Shown: positions 45,176-55,652, counted from the first letter of the stretch. The stretch: 64,000 nucleotides of DNA from Flocculibacter collagenilyticus (GCF_016469335.1 NZ_CP059888.1:1054001-1118000), one strand, 5' to 3'. The notes: a model not told the origin generated them from the sequence alone. A program made the numbers and translations.

Positions 45176-45703
45176 TTGAATTACTTCGACCTATTTAACC
45201 TTCCTTTTGACTACAATATTGATGTAGCCGAACTTTCTTCAAAATATCGCGATTTACAACGTGCGGTACACCCAGATAAATTTGCCAACGCCCCAGAACG
45301 CGACCGTTTATACGCTGTACAAAAAACAGCAGAAATCAATGATGCATTTCAAACACTTAAGCACCCCTTAAAGCGAGCAGAGTATATGCTTGCAGAAAAA
45401 GGGGTAGACATTCGTGGCGAACAACAAACCATTCAAGATCCTGAGTTTTTGATGGAGCAAATGGAACTGCGTGAGCACCTCGAAGATATTCCTCATAGTG
45501 ACGATCCTGAAGATGCCATTTTTGATTTTGACAATGAAATAAAAACCACTATTCGTCACTATACCGACGAGCTTAAACCATTGCTAACAGCAACGTGTGA
45601 GCTAAAACTTGCAGACGCTGCGAACTGGGTAAGAAAACTTAAATTTATGTATAAACTACGGGACGAACTAACGCGCTTAGAAGATAAGTTGCTAGATGAT
45701 TAG
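45176..45703 (+). CDS. hscB: Co-chaperone HscB (Hsc20)
   Basis: HscB is a J-domain co-chaperone that brings IscU to HscA and stimulates its ATPase. The J domain occupies about 1-75 with the HPD motif in RAVHPDKFAN; the C-terminal helical domain binds IscU. The start codon is TTG at 45176, giving MNYFDLFNLP, which aligns with E. coli MDYFTLFGLP, and GAGG lies 7 bases upstream. A TTG four codons earlier is less likely. Length is 175 residues. It is separated from iscA by 118 bp, the largest gap in the operon. Confidence 0.95.
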   Translation: MNYFDLFNLPFDYNIDVAELSSKYRDLQRAVHPDKFANAPERDRLYAVQKTAEINDAFQTLKHPLKRAEYMLAEKGVDIRGEQQTIQDPEFLMEQMELREHLEDIPHSDDPEDAIFDFDNEIKTTIRHYTDELKPLLTATCELKLADAANWVRKLKFMYKLRDELTRLEDKLLDD

Positions 45704-45758
45704 TGCGTGTTTCCTATAGATTTAATAATACTGAACAACAGAGCTGATTTAGACAATT

Positions 45759-47624
45759 ATGGCATTATTACAAATTGCAGAACCAGGACAAACCGCAGCA
45801 CCGCATCAGCGTAAGCTTGCAGTAGGAATCGATCTCGGTACAACTAACTCGCTAGTCGCGACAGTTCGCAGTGGTCAAGCAGATACGATTAAAGACGAAA
45901 ATGGGCAGGACATGCTGCCATCAGTAGTTCATTATACAGAAACTGATGTGGTAGTAGGGCATGAAGCGAAACAGATAGCGGCTAAAGATCCTAAAAATAC
46001 GATTGTTTCGGCAAAGCGCTTTATGGGCCGTTCACTGAATGATATTAAAGCAACTTACGGACAGTTACCTTACGACTTTGTTGCGAATGAACATAGCGTT
46101 TCAATTAATACAGTTGCGGGTGAAGTTAACCCTGTTCAAGTATCAGCAGATATTTTAAAAACCTTAGCGCAGCGCGCTGAACTGAGTTTGGCTGCTGAAA
46201 ATGGGCTAGACGGTGTGGTGATTACTGTTCCTGCATATTTTGATGATGCACAACGTCAAGACACCAAAGACGCTGCAAAATTAGCTAATTTAAACGTGTT
46301 ACGCTTGTTAAATGAACCTACCGCTGCTGCGATTGCATACGGTTTAGATAATGCACAAGAAGGTGTTATTGCGGTTTACGATCTTGGCGGTGGTACATTC
46401 GATATTTCTATTTTACGTCTGAATAAAGGCGTATTTGAAGTGCTAGCTACTGGCGGTGATTCAGCACTTGGCGGTGATGATTTTGATCATTTAATTGCAA
46501 GCTGGTTACAACAACAGGCAAATATTGCGCAATTAAAAGCAACAGAGCTTCGTTATTTATTAGATACGGCGCGTACTGTAAAAGAGCAGTTATCAGATAA
46601 CGGCACTGTTTCAATTACTCTCGAGTCAGAAGCACTACAATGGCAAGGTGAATTAACACGGGAACAGTTTGAAGCGATGGCGATGCCATTGGTTAAAAAA
46701 ACGCTAAAAGCCTGTCGTCGTGCGTTGAAAGATGCTGAAATTGAAGTTGATGAAGTGATGGAAATAGTTATGGTGGGTGGTTCAACACGAGTTCCACTTG
46801 TGCAAAGTCAAGTAGCGGCATTTTTTGATAAACAACCATTAACGTCAATCGATCCTGACAAAGTTGTTGCGTTAGGTGCTGCAACACAAGCTGACATTCT
46901 AGTAGGTAACAAGCCTGATAGTGACATGTTGTTATTAGATGTGACGCCGTTGTCATTAGGGTTAGAAACCATGGGGGGGCTGGTTGAAAAAGTCATTCCG
47001 CGCAACACCACAATTCCAGTAGCTAAAGCACAAGAGTTTACCACATTTAAAGATGGCCAAACTGCAATGGCTATTCATGTGTTGCAAGGAGAGCGTGAAC
47101 TAGTTCAAGATTGCCGCTCACTCGCTCGGTTTGTATTAAATGATATCCCGCCAATGGCAGCGGGTGCTGCTCACATCCGTGTGACTTTCCAAGTAGATGC
47201 TGACGGCTTATTAAGTGTTAAAGCAATGGAAAAGTCATCAGGTGTTGAGGCCTCGGTTCAAGTTAAGCCATCTTACGGTTTAAATGACGAACAAATTGCA
47301 ACAATGTTAAAAGCGTCAATGGCAAATGCCAAAGAAGATATTTCAGCGCGTATGCTTCGTGAACAACAAGTAGAAGCAGATAGAGTGATTGAAGCATTAC
47401 ATTCTGCGTTACTAAAAGACGGTAAGCAGTTATTAACTGAAGATGAGTTTAAGGTTATTCAAGCCGCAATTGTAGAGCTTGCTCAACTCCGTCAAAGTGA
47501 AGATAAGGCAGCAATCGAAAAACAAATTGAGCAAGTAGATAAATTAAGTCAAGCATTTGCAGCACGTAGAATGGATAATTCAATTAAAGCTGCCTTAACC
47601 GGCCACAGTGTAGATGATATTTAG
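45759..47624 (+). CDS. hscA: Fe-S assembly Hsp70 chaperone HscA
   Basis: HscA is a specialised Hsp70 that uses ATP to drive cluster transfer from IscU. The 621 residues begin with the HscA-type N-terminus [10 protein letters not shown] followed by [33 protein letters not shown] and [13 protein letters not shown] are the other ATPase signatures. The substrate-binding domain starts at about 385. Length and context are as in E. coli (616). Confidence 0.98.
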   Translation: MALLQIAEPGQTAAPHQRKLAVGIDLGTTNSLVATVRSGQADTIKDENGQDMLPSVVHYTETDVVVGHEAKQIAAKDPKNTIVSAKRFMGRSLNDIKATYGQLPYDFVANEHSVSINTVAGEVNPVQVSADILKTLAQRAELSLAAENGLDGVVITVPAYFDDAQRQDTKDAAKLANLNVLRLLNEPTAAAIAYGLDNAQEGVIAVYDLGGGTFDISILRLNKGVFEVLATGGDSALGGDDFDHLIASWLQQQANIAQLKATELRYLLDTARTVKEQLSDNGTVSITLESEALQWQGELTREQFEAMAMPLVKKTLKACRRALKDAEIEVDEVMEIVMVGGSTRVPLVQSQVAAFFDKQPLTSIDPDKVVALGAATQADILVGNKPDSDMLLLDVTPLSLGLETMGGLVEKVIPRNTTIPVAKAQEFTTFKDGQTAMAIHVLQGERELVQDCRSLARFVLNDIPPMAAGAAHIRVTFQVDADGLLSVKAMEKSSGVEASVQVKPSYGLNDEQIATMLKASMANAKEDISARMLREQQVEADRVIEALHSALLKDGKQLLTEDEFKVIQAAIVELAQLRQSEDKAAIEKQIEQVDKLSQAFAARRMDNSIKAALTGHSVDDI

Positions 47625-47673
47625 TTTCCCTAAATTTATAGTAAAGAATAAGAGTTAAGTAGGATTAAACGTT

Positions 47674-48012
47674 ATGCCACAAATTATATTTTTACCTCAT
47701 GAAGAGCTTTGTCCAGACGGTGCCGCATTGGAAGCTGAACAAGGCGAAACGGTTCTGGATGTTGCATTAAAAAACGGCATAGGCATTGAGCATGCGTGCG
47801 AAAAGTCGTGTGCATGTACAACTTGTCACATTGTTGTGCGTGAAGGGTTCGACTCGCTGGATGAAAGCGACGAGCTAGAAGACGACATGCTAGATAAAGC
47901 ATGGGGATTAGAGCCTGAATCGCGCTTGGGATGTCAGGCAATTATTAAAGACGAAGATTTAGTCGTAGAGATCCCAAAGTACACCGTTAATCAGGTGTCT
48001 GAAAATCATTAA
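47674..48012 (+). CDS. fdx: ISC [2Fe-2S] ferredoxin
   Basis: Fdx supplies electrons for cluster assembly. The 112 residues contain the adrenodoxin-type motif CEKSCACTTCHIVV (Cys-x5-Cys-x2-Cys) and the fourth cysteine in SRLGCQAI. It is the last gene of the operon: no iscX is found in the 137 bp that follow, and a terminator closes it. Confidence 0.97.
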   Translation: MPQIIFLPHEELCPDGAALEAEQGETVLDVALKNGIGIEHACEKSCACTTCHIVVREGFDSLDESDELEDDMLDKAWGLEPESRLGCQAIIKDEDLVVEIPKYTVNQVSENH

Positions 48013-48031
48013 GCAGCAAGTTATGTATCCT

Positions 48032-48062
48032 AAAGGCAATGAGTTGGTTCATTGCCTTTTTT
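48032..48062 (+). terminator. Rho-independent terminator of the isc operon
   Basis: AAAGGCAATGA - GTTGGT - TCATTGCCTTT forms a perfect 11-bp stem and runs into a T tract, 20 bp after the fdx stop. Confidence 0.9.
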
Positions 48063-48149
48063 ATTTTTAAATGAAACTTGTAGATGCATTCTAGCTAAGT
48101 ACAACGATTAGGGTTGCAATAAAGTAATAAATCTTAGGAGTGCAATACA

Positions 48150-49040
48150 ATGTTCAGATTAAGTGGGAGTATAGTTTTGAAAAGGTTTGCAGCAATAATT
48201 ACCACACTATTGTTATTAAGTGCGTGCGGTGGTGGTTCAAATGGAAGTGAAGGTGATACACCTATTGTGCCTCCGGCGATAAATCCACCAGTTGAAACGC
48301 AACCGAGTGACTCTACATATACTCGAACTATCGATGATCAACCAGATGTAAGCCAAGATCAGCATACAATTCATGTAGTTTATGCTGTACCCAAAGGAAA
48401 TGAAGATTTAGAAAGAGACAAAACGTATGAGTTGCAAACATCAGTGTTAGCTGCTGATAACTGGTTTAAGGCAATTTCAAACGGCAAACAGCTGAAATTA
48501 GATTTACAGGAGAACGGTGATCTTGATGTAACGTATTGGGCACTAAGTGTAACAAATACAGAGTTACGCGATGGTGAACAACACATGAGAGATGTACTAG
48601 AAGCAAAAATAAAAGAAACAAATTGGTACAACCCGAATAAGCTGTATGCGGTATATTTTGAAGGTTCACATCAGAATACTTGTGGCGATGCATCAACTAC
48701 TGGCGGGCATATTATTGCCTTATACCTTCACAACGCCACTGAAAACCCTGCCTACAATTGTTCCAATAATCAACTGTCCAGTAGTGTTGACTCGAATGGT
48801 TATGTTGAACACGTTTTAATACATGAAGTGGTGCATGCTTTAGGCGTCGCTCATACCACCGATAGTAACAAAGATTTGATGTACGCAGGTTCTGAGCCAT
48901 GGCAGCCAGAAATACTCGATTTGAACAATGATGACTATTTTATGCATAGTGACACTAATAAAGTTGATATCTTATTTAGTACTTTTTTAAAGCCTAATGA
49001 TGGGGATGATCTTCCACCAAATTGGGAAAGTAATAATTAA
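48150..49040 (+). CDS. Lipoprotein zinc metallopeptidase (metzincin-like)
   Basis: This is a predicted lipoprotein of 296 residues, with lipobox LSAC and lipidated Cys26. After a Pro/Thr-rich linker, the domain contains the extended zinc motif HEVVHALGVAH (His, His, His ligands; about residues 225-235), and DLMYAG fits a Met-turn. That combination is the metzincin pattern. ATG 48150 has AGGAG 9 bases upstream. It stands alone between the isc operon and the halogenase gene. Substrate unknown. Confidence 0.82.
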   Translation: MFRLSGSIVLKRFAAIITTLLLLSACGGGSNGSEGDTPIVPPAINPPVETQPSDSTYTRTIDDQPDVSQDQHTIHVVYAVPKGNEDLERDKTYELQTSVLAADNWFKAISNGKQLKLDLQENGDLDVTYWALSVTNTELRDGEQHMRDVLEAKIKETNWYNPNKLYAVYFEGSHQNTCGDASTTGGHIIALYLHNATENPAYNCSNNQLSSSVDSNGYVEHVLIHEVVHALGVAHTTDSNKDLMYAGSEPWQPEILDLNNDDYFMHSDTNKVDILFSTFLKPNDGDDLPPNWESNN

Positions 49041-49142
49041 CTTAGTAACTAATATTTATCGTCAGTTGGTTACTGAAAATAGCCTGCCACCTAAGTGATA
49101 TGTTACCTTAAGCATCAATAGAAGTATTTGCTTGGGTAACTT

Positions 49143-50684
49143 ATGATAAGAACAACAATCCCCAAACACATTGTAATTGTTGGTGGTGGCACCGCTGGGT
49201 GGATGAGCGCTAATTTGATGGCGCATAAATGGCGAGAGTTAGGTGTTAAAATAACCCTTATTGAGTCGAAAAAAATGGGTACTTTAGGAGTCGGGGAAGG
49301 AAGCACTCCCTTTCTTAAAGACTTTTTTCAAACATTAAATATTCCTGAACATGTTTGGATGCCTGCATGCAATGCAACCTATAAGTGCGGTATACGTTTT
49401 CCAGATTGGTCTACGGTAGCTAACAATACAAGCTATTTTCATCCATTTTACTCTGATATTGACGGCGAATTAGCGCAACGCTTTTTTTATAACGCCAACA
49501 CTAAACGTAATGGTGAAAACGCACCTACAAATCCTGATAGTTTTTTTGTCACTTCCGCACTGGCAAATGCTAAAAAAGCACCCAAAGCACTCAATCACGA
49601 TACTGAACATTCATTGAGTTATGGTTATCATTTCGATGCAGAGTTATTAGGGCAGTTCCTAAGCAAGCATGCTATTAGCTTAGGTGTTAAGCATATTGAT
49701 GACACAATTACGCAAGTGATTGCCAATAAAGTAGGCGATATTGCGTTATTAAATACAGAAAAGCATGGTCCAATTAGGGCAGGCTTTTTCGTAGACTGCT
49801 CTGGATTTAAAGGTTTGCTAATTCAGGATGCGTTAGGAGAGAAGCTTACTTCGTATAAAGACTACTTATTTAACGACAGTGCGGTGGCAATTCCAACACT
49901 TCATGATGGCTTAAGTGGCATGGCATGCGAAACAGTTTCTAAGGCGTTAAAGCATGGTTGGGTTTGGCATATTCCACTGATAAATCGCATGGGGAATGGG
50001 TATGTGTATAGCTCTGCTCACAGTAGTAAAGAGGCTGCTGAACTTGAACTTAGAGAGTTGCTAGGAGATAAAGCAATAGGGCAGAAGGCGCTACATCTTC
50101 ATTGGCAGCCTGGCCGAATAGAAAATCATTGGAAGAAAAACTGTGTAGCAATAGGATTATCACAGGGCTTCTTAGAACCGTTAGAAGCGCCAATGTTGTA
50201 TTTAGTGCAACGCAGCATTGAAAGCTTTATCGAAAAGTTTACCCAAGGGAGTTTCACCGACGAATATCAGCAAGCCTTTAATAATGAAATCAACAATATT
50301 ATTGATGGCACGCGCGATTACCTTCAAGCTCATTATAAAATAAATTCACGTAATGACACTCAGTACTGGAAAGACTGCAGAGAAAATACAATGTTATCCC
50401 CTGTGTTGGTAGACCTATTAGATAGCTGGAAAGCAGCGGGTAACTTCGACATGGCTTTAGAGCGAAACATGGCGAAACTAGCCTATCTCAAGACATCTTG
50501 GTACTGCTTACTAGCAGGCAAAAGTTTTTTTAATGAATCCAACCAGTTAAGCCCAAGTGCTGAAGCACTTAAGCATCAAGATATAGCTGCTGAGAAAAGC
50601 CACAGTTCGGCGATGAAATTTTATGATCATTTAGAATATTTACAACGGTTTCATAACAAAGAAAGCGTGGAAGGAGTCAATTGA
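49143..50684 (+). CDS. Tryptophan-halogenase-family flavoenzyme
   Basis: This protein of 513 residues belongs to the FAD-dependent tryptophan halogenase family. Seen: FAD motif VIVGGGTAGWMSANLM, GVGEGSTP, the catalytic lysine position K81 (ATYKCGIRF, compare PrnA K79), and the WxWxIP motif W273-V-W275-H-I277-P278. The segment GFLEPLEAPMLYLVQ corresponds to the PrnA EPLEST region, but Ser is replaced by Ala. Many such genes in marine and plant-associated bacteria sit next to TonB receptors and have no proven halogenation substrate. The sulfotransferase gene starts 1 bp after the stop. Confidence 0.88.
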   Translation: MIRTTIPKHIVIVGGGTAGWMSANLMAHKWRELGVKITLIESKKMGTLGVGEGSTPFLKDFFQTLNIPEHVWMPACNATYKCGIRFPDWSTVANNTSYFHPFYSDIDGELAQRFFYNANTKRNGENAPTNPDSFFVTSALANAKKAPKALNHDTEHSLSYGYHFDAELLGQFLSKHAISLGVKHIDDTITQVIANKVGDIALLNTEKHGPIRAGFFVDCSGFKGLLIQDALGEKLTSYKDYLFNDSAVAIPTLHDGLSGMACETVSKALKHGWVWHIPLINRMGNGYVYSSAHSSKEAAELELRELLGDKAIGQKALHLHWQPGRIENHWKKNCVAIGLSQGFLEPLEAPMLYLVQRSIESFIEKFTQGSFTDEYQQAFNNEINNIIDGTRDYLQAHYKINSRNDTQYWKDCRENTMLSPVLVDLLDSWKAAGNFDMALERNMAKLAYLKTSWYCLLAGKSFFNESNQLSPSAEALKHQDIAAEKSHSSAMKFYDHLEYLQRFHNKESVEGVN

Positions 50685-50685
50685 T

Positions 50686-52680
50686 TTGAATAGTTCTACA
50701 TTAAGTGAAAAGTACGCTAAGGCTTTACAGCTGCTTTCAGGACACGAACACAAACAAGCAGAACAACTGTTTAAAGAGTTAGTGCAACACAAACCACAAG
50801 CTAGTGAAGTATATGAAGGACTGGCTTATTGCTATTTGGGTATGAAGCAATTTGACCAAGCTATTGCAGCATTTAGCAAGGTGACAGAGTTGCAGCCAAG
50901 CTCAGCCAGTGCATGGGCTAATTTGGCCGGAATGTATTTTGAAAATAACCAAGTAGAGCTTGCTGAAAAAAACTTTAAACAAGTGCTCGAAATTGATGAG
51001 CAGCATAGCCAAGCTTGGCACTTTTTGGCGGTTATTCAATTTACTAAAAAGCGATATGTTGAATTGGTATCATACCAAGCCAACGCATTGCAGTATGACG
51101 CTTTTGCAGGTGCGGTAAACCAAGCTAGTGATGCTTTATCATCCGGAAACACAAACGAAGCGGTTCGTATTTGTGAAGCTATCTTGGCTAAACATAATCG
51201 TCATCCGCGAGCATTATTTATTCTTGCTTTACTTGCCGTTAAAAATGGAGCGTTAGAGCAAGCAATTAAGTATCTTGAAATAGGACTTGGATATTGCCCT
51301 TATGACGACCAACTAAGAAACTTACTGTCACAATTACATGCGCAAACACGCTTTTATAGTAAGGCATTGAGTGAGTCTGAAGTCCTTGTGGCTCAAAAAC
51401 CCTTAGAAGCTAATTACTGGCTATTGCATGCCGATCATTTAGTTAATGTAGGGCAATACCATAAAGCGTTAGAAGCTTACCAACAAGCGATAGGCATACT
51501 AGGCGAAGATCATCAGATAAGCCTTCAGCAAGCACATGTATACAAAGCATTGGGCGATACAGCCAAGGCCATTCATTACTATCAAATATGTTTAGCAAAC
51601 CCCTCTACCAAAGGATCTGCATTTTGGGCACTGGCAAATATTTCAAAAGTAACGTTTTCCGATGATGAGGTGTCTGAACTTGAAAATATGGCGCTTGATC
51701 CTGACTTATCCCCAGAGCAAGCCTGCCAAGCAGCTTTTGCTTTAGCAAAGCACTATGAAGATAATGAGCAATACGATCGTGCATTTTCTACGTACCAATC
51801 AGCAAATTTAAATAAGCCTGGGGCTAGTTTTAATCCAGATAAATATCAGCAAAAATGCTTATCGTTAATCGACACATTTTCAGAGCAGTCGTTAAGTGTG
51901 TGCGCGCCAAAAAAAGAAGGCGCTGCCACCCCTATTTTTATTATAGGACTACCGCGTTCTGGCTCAACGTTGGTTGAACAAATCCTTGCAAGCCACTCTT
52001 TGGTTGAGGGTACAATGGAGTTGAAAATACTACCGGCCATTGCGAGAAAAGTATTTTTATTAAGTGTCCAAAAAAATCAAAATGCTAGTGGCAGTCTTGA
52101 GCGCTTTACGCCAGAAGAGTTATCCCAGTTTGGTGATATGTACCTAGCAGAAAGCGAAATTTATCGCACTGACAAGCCTTACTTTATTGATAAATTGCCA
52201 CCTAACTTTCAACACGTTGGCTTAATAAAGAAAATATTACCAGAAGCAATAATCATAGATGTGAGAAGGCAGCCTTTATCCTGCGGTTTTGGGATATTTA
52301 AGCAGTATTTTGGTCACGGTCATGACTTTAGTTATGATCTTTCACATATCGCATTCTATTATCAGCAGTATTTACTGCTTATGGAACATTGGCATGCAGT
52401 CTTACCAGAAGAGATATTCTACTGTCAGTATGAAAAGTTAATTGAAAACCCAGAAGAACAAATAACAGAACTATTAGCTTTCTGCAATTTAGAGTTTGAA
52501 ACAGGCTGTTTACGCTTTTATTCAAACGACCGTGCTGTTCGCACTGCAAGTAGTGATCAAGTAAGGCAGCCATTAAACCGTAAAGGAATGGATATGTGGA
52601 AGAACTATGAAGTGCAATTAGAGCCACTTAAGCAAGCTTTCAGAGAAGATATCCTAGAGATCCATGCTGAATTTATATAA
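50686..52680 (+). CDS. TPR-repeat sulfotransferase
   Basis: This protein of 664 residues has two parts. Residues about 1-390 are TPR repeats (for example AFSKVTELQPSSASAWANLAGMYF and KALEAYQQAIGILG). Residues about 413-660 form a sulfotransferase domain, with the PAPS 5'-phosphosulfate loop PIFIIGLPRSGSTLVEQIL and the 3'-phosphate region around IIDVRRQPLSCGFGIF. The start is TTG 50686 with AAGGAG 9 bases upstream, overlapping the halogenase end, so translation is probably coupled. TPR-sulfotransferases act on proteins or small molecules; the acceptor here is unknown. Confidence 0.88.
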   Translation: MNSSTLSEKYAKALQLLSGHEHKQAEQLFKELVQHKPQASEVYEGLAYCYLGMKQFDQAIAAFSKVTELQPSSASAWANLAGMYFENNQVELAEKNFKQVLEIDEQHSQAWHFLAVIQFTKKRYVELVSYQANALQYDAFAGAVNQASDALSSGNTNEAVRICEAILAKHNRHPRALFILALLAVKNGALEQAIKYLEIGLGYCPYDDQLRNLLSQLHAQTRFYSKALSESEVLVAQKPLEANYWLLHADHLVNVGQYHKALEAYQQAIGILGEDHQISLQQAHVYKALGDTAKAIHYYQICLANPSTKGSAFWALANISKVTFSDDEVSELENMALDPDLSPEQACQAAFALAKHYEDNEQYDRAFSTYQSANLNKPGASFNPDKYQQKCLSLIDTFSEQSLSVCAPKKEGAATPIFIIGLPRSGSTLVEQILASHSLVEGTMELKILPAIARKVFLLSVQKNQNASGSLERFTPEELSQFGDMYLAESEIYRTDKPYFIDKLPPNFQHVGLIKKILPEAIIIDVRRQPLSCGFGIFKQYFGHGHDFSYDLSHIAFYYQQYLLLMEHWHAVLPEEIFYCQYEKLIENPEEQITELLAFCNLEFETGCLRFYSNDRAVRTASSDQVRQPLNRKGMDMWKNYEVQLEPLKQAFREDILEIHAEFI

Positions 52681-52732
52681 CACCAGTTTATCGGTATTGT
52701 CTTAGATAAAAATCGAAGCAAATTAAAGCAAT

Positions 52733-52763
52733 AAAAAACCCAGAGCATGCTCTGGGCTTTTTT
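52733..52763. terminator. Bidirectional terminator between sulfotransferase and TonB receptor
   Basis: The palindrome CCCAGAGCATGCTCTGGG is flanked by an A run on the left and a T run on the right, between two converging genes. It serves both directions. Confidence 0.88.
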
Positions 52764-52784
52764 ATAGAAGCTAATTATTAGCTA

Positions 52785-55652
52785 TTACATCTTATAAGTA
52801 AGGCTTGTGTAATATAAACGACCGATGTTGTCATAACTTGCAGTACCCACACCCGTACCAGTAGTAAAGTTAGGCAAATCTTTATCGAATACGTTATCAA
52901 TACCAAACTCAATTGTTACACCGTTTTCAAATGAGTATCCGGCGCGAATGTCTGAAATAACATAGCTTGGGTAACCCATAATATTGCTTCGATCTGGGTT
53001 AAGCTCTAACTCTTGAGGAGTAAAACGACTTACGTCCTCTAGGTAACGAGTTCTCCAGTTAGCTGACCACTTATCGCGTGTATAGCCCACTAATAAGTTT
53101 GCCTGCCATTCCGCTTCACCAGTTGTTCCTGCATTTTCAATAAATTGAGTAGGTTCAATTTGGAAAGGAAACTCTTTACGTGTTTTTAAGTAAGTAGCAA
53201 TAAACTGCGTTGACCAAGCACCGCCTAACGTATCAAAATCATAACCTACTTCAAAGTCGATACCTTGCGCCTTTTGTTTTGCAACGTTTTGCGTAATGGT
53301 ACGTACTAGACGAATTTCATGATCCGCATCGCGAGTAACTAATGCACAGAATTGGTTATCAATACCGCCAACAGATTGAACACATTTATCTAAGATATCT
53401 TGTTCATCAACTTGGTCAATAGCGTCTTCAATTTCAATGCTCCAGTAATCTACTGTTACTACGAAGTTTTCAATGAATTCAGGCTGATAAACTAAACCAA
53501 ATGTGAAACTGGTTGACTCTTCTTCTTTAAGGTCTGGGTTACCACCTACTTCAAGTTCAATAGATGCAACGGTTGCTAGTGCTTGGAAGTCAGTAGGAAT
53601 ACCTAGCGCAGCACAGTTAGCAATAGTAACAGGATCTTGCGGACGGCCTTCCTGACAAGGATCATTTACCTGACCAAAGCTTTGTTGCAATGGACCAAAT
53701 AATTCACTGATATTTGGTGCACGAATTGCTTCTGAAGCGGTTGCTCTGAATCTTAATTGATCATTTACTGCCCAGTCAGCACCAACTTTCCAGCTAGTCG
53801 CACTACCAATGGTGCTATAGTCTGCAAAACGAAGTGCTGCGTCAAATGTTAAATCTTGAATCAAGAAAACATCAGAAATAACAGGAACAGACATTTCTGC
53901 AAATGCTTCTTTTACATCAAATTCACCATGCTCTTCCTGAAGGGCTGTGAAGAAGGTTGCACCAGTTGCAGCGAAAGGATCTGGAATGTCATCACTTTTT
54001 TCTTTACGGTATTCAACACCTGTTGCAAAGCCTACAGGGCCTGCTGGTACGTCAAATAGTGCACTATTATTGAAGTTAGCGGCAAAGACAGTTTGTTGAA
54101 CTTTACTGTTACTGATAGAAGTAGTGCTGAACCAATCTGCGGCTAATTGGTCTACGTTATTTGCTCCAAACAATGTAGTAGGAATACAACCATCTGCACG
54201 CGCAGCTTCACTTCTACAGCCTATTGAGCCATCATCAAGTACCACAGCATCAACAGATTGACGTAGTCGCTCGGTAATTACGTTGGCACGGTTAGTTTGC
54301 TCACGTGTTGTTTCGCCATGCACACCATAGATGTCAAAATTCCAATCGTCGCCGATAGAACCATCAACGCCCACTACAAAACGCTTAGTTTCGCGGACAT
54401 TTACTTCTGCACGACGACCAACATCTTCCATAAAGCGGTGAAGATTAATGCTATCTAATCCTTCATTATCCATTAACGTAGCTAAAGACTCATGGATAAA
54501 TGCGTTATCACGCTGAATTGTAAAGCCGCTGCCGTATTCGAAGAATGACGGTTGGCCAATTGAGTCAGCTTTAGTTCTTACAAACTTAGCTTCACCATAA
54601 AGGTTAATTTCGTCAGTGATATCGTAATTTGCTTTTGCATTGATGTTTAACGTTTTAAAAGTAGGCTGTAGCTCGGTGTATTTATTTAAGTCGAGCATGT
54701 CACATTCACCAGAGCATCGGCCCCAATTGTATGTAGTACCTAGTTGTTGCTGGCGAACACTGCCATCTGGATTGAAAATATACCAGTGCGCTCCATTTGC
54801 GTCATAAGTGTAAAAGTTACCAGCTGTTGAATCATCATACCAAGCTGCATCTTTTAGCCATAGTCTGTCTGGAATGCCATCATGGATGCCATCAGTATCG
54901 CCATCAGCTGGATTCGAAAGACCACTTGCAGTTGGAGTGCGTGTTTGCTCTCGATCTGCTGCATTCATGCCGTCTTGACGATAATGAGACACAGATAAAC
55001 CAAAATTACCACGGTCATTATCAAAGTTTTGACCGAATGATATTGTTACTTTGTCATTGTCATAAGGGCCTTCTTCAGCATAACTTTTAGTAGCATTAAA
55101 GGTTAAGCCTTCGATGTCCTTTTTCAAAACAAAGTTAACAACACCAGTTACAGCATCTGCACCATATACCGCAGAAGCACCACCAGTAATGATTTCAACA
55201 CGTTCTACCCATGCAGTAGGAATGGTATTGGTGTCAACTGAGCCAGTGCCAGGACTACTTGATACATGGCGTTTGCCATCAACAAGTACTAATGTACGGT
55301 CTGTACCCATACCACGTAGATCTAATAAGTTAAGGCCTGCAGTACCAATGGAGTTACCAGCATTCGCTAAAGAAAAAGTGTTAGCAAGTGCAGGTAGGTC
55401 GTTAAGCGCTTCACCGATACTAATAGCACCAGTTTTTAGCAGGTCTTCGCCACTAATTACTGTTACTGGTGAAGGTGCGATTGCTCCTTCACGTAAAATA
55501 CGCGAACCAGTGACCTCAATTTTTTCGACTGTTTCTTCGTTATTGTTTGTATTTTCTTGAGCAAGTGCAGAGGCAGACGTTAATGACAACGTAGAAACGA
55601 CAGCACTCCAAACCAAGTTGGTTTTAAGTTTGCCTAATGAGTTTTTTGGCAT
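52785..55652 (-). CDS. TonB-dependent receptor (large, near halogenase)
   Basis: This outer-membrane receptor of 955 residues has a signal peptide ending at ASALAQ (about residue 32), a TonB-box-like VEKIEVTGSRI at about 43-53, and a plug domain. The plug includes SIGEALNDLPALANTF, LNLLDLRGMGTDRTLVLVDGKRH, VERVEIITGGASAVYGADAVTGVVNFVLKK. A beta-barrel follows. The last residue is Met (LTYKM), not the usual Phe. It belongs to the large receptor class often used for glycans or other big substrates. It is convergent with the halogenase-sulfotransferase pair. Confidence 0.92.
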   Translation of the reverse strand: MPKNSLGKLKTNLVWSAVVSTLSLTSASALAQENTNNNEETVEKIEVTGSRILREGAIAPSPVTVISGEDLLKTGAISIGEALNDLPALANTFSLANAGNSIGTAGLNLLDLRGMGTDRTLVLVDGKRHVSSSPGTGSVDTNTIPTAWVERVEIITGGASAVYGADAVTGVVNFVLKKDIEGLTFNATKSYAEEGPYDNDKVTISFGQNFDNDRGNFGLSVSHYRQDGMNAADREQTRTPTASGLSNPADGDTDGIHDGIPDRLWLKDAAWYDDSTAGNFYTYDANGAHWYIFNPDGSVRQQQLGTTYNWGRCSGECDMLDLNKYTELQPTFKTLNINAKANYDITDEINLYGEAKFVRTKADSIGQPSFFEYGSGFTIQRDNAFIHESLATLMDNEGLDSINLHRFMEDVGRRAEVNVRETKRFVVGVDGSIGDDWNFDIYGVHGETTREQTNRANVITERLRQSVDAVVLDDGSIGCRSEAARADGCIPTTLFGANNVDQLAADWFSTTSISNSKVQQTVFAANFNNSALFDVPAGPVGFATGVEYRKEKSDDIPDPFAATGATFFTALQEEHGEFDVKEAFAEMSVPVISDVFLIQDLTFDAALRFADYSTIGSATSWKVGADWAVNDQLRFRATASEAIRAPNISELFGPLQQSFGQVNDPCQEGRPQDPVTIANCAALGIPTDFQALATVASIELEVGGNPDLKEEESTSFTFGLVYQPEFIENFVVTVDYWSIEIEDAIDQVDEQDILDKCVQSVGGIDNQFCALVTRDADHEIRLVRTITQNVAKQKAQGIDFEVGYDFDTLGGAWSTQFIATYLKTRKEFPFQIEPTQFIENAGTTGEAEWQANLLVGYTRDKWSANWRTRYLEDVSRFTPQELELNPDRSNIMGYPSYVISDIRAGYSFENGVTIEFGIDNVFDKDLPNFTTGTGVGTASYDNIGRLYYTSLTYKM

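Noticed and set aside
55114-55560. 148-codon antisense open frame in the 955-residue TonB receptor
   Set aside because: It is the mirror of a well-conserved plug domain; codon pattern and motifs support only the receptor strand.
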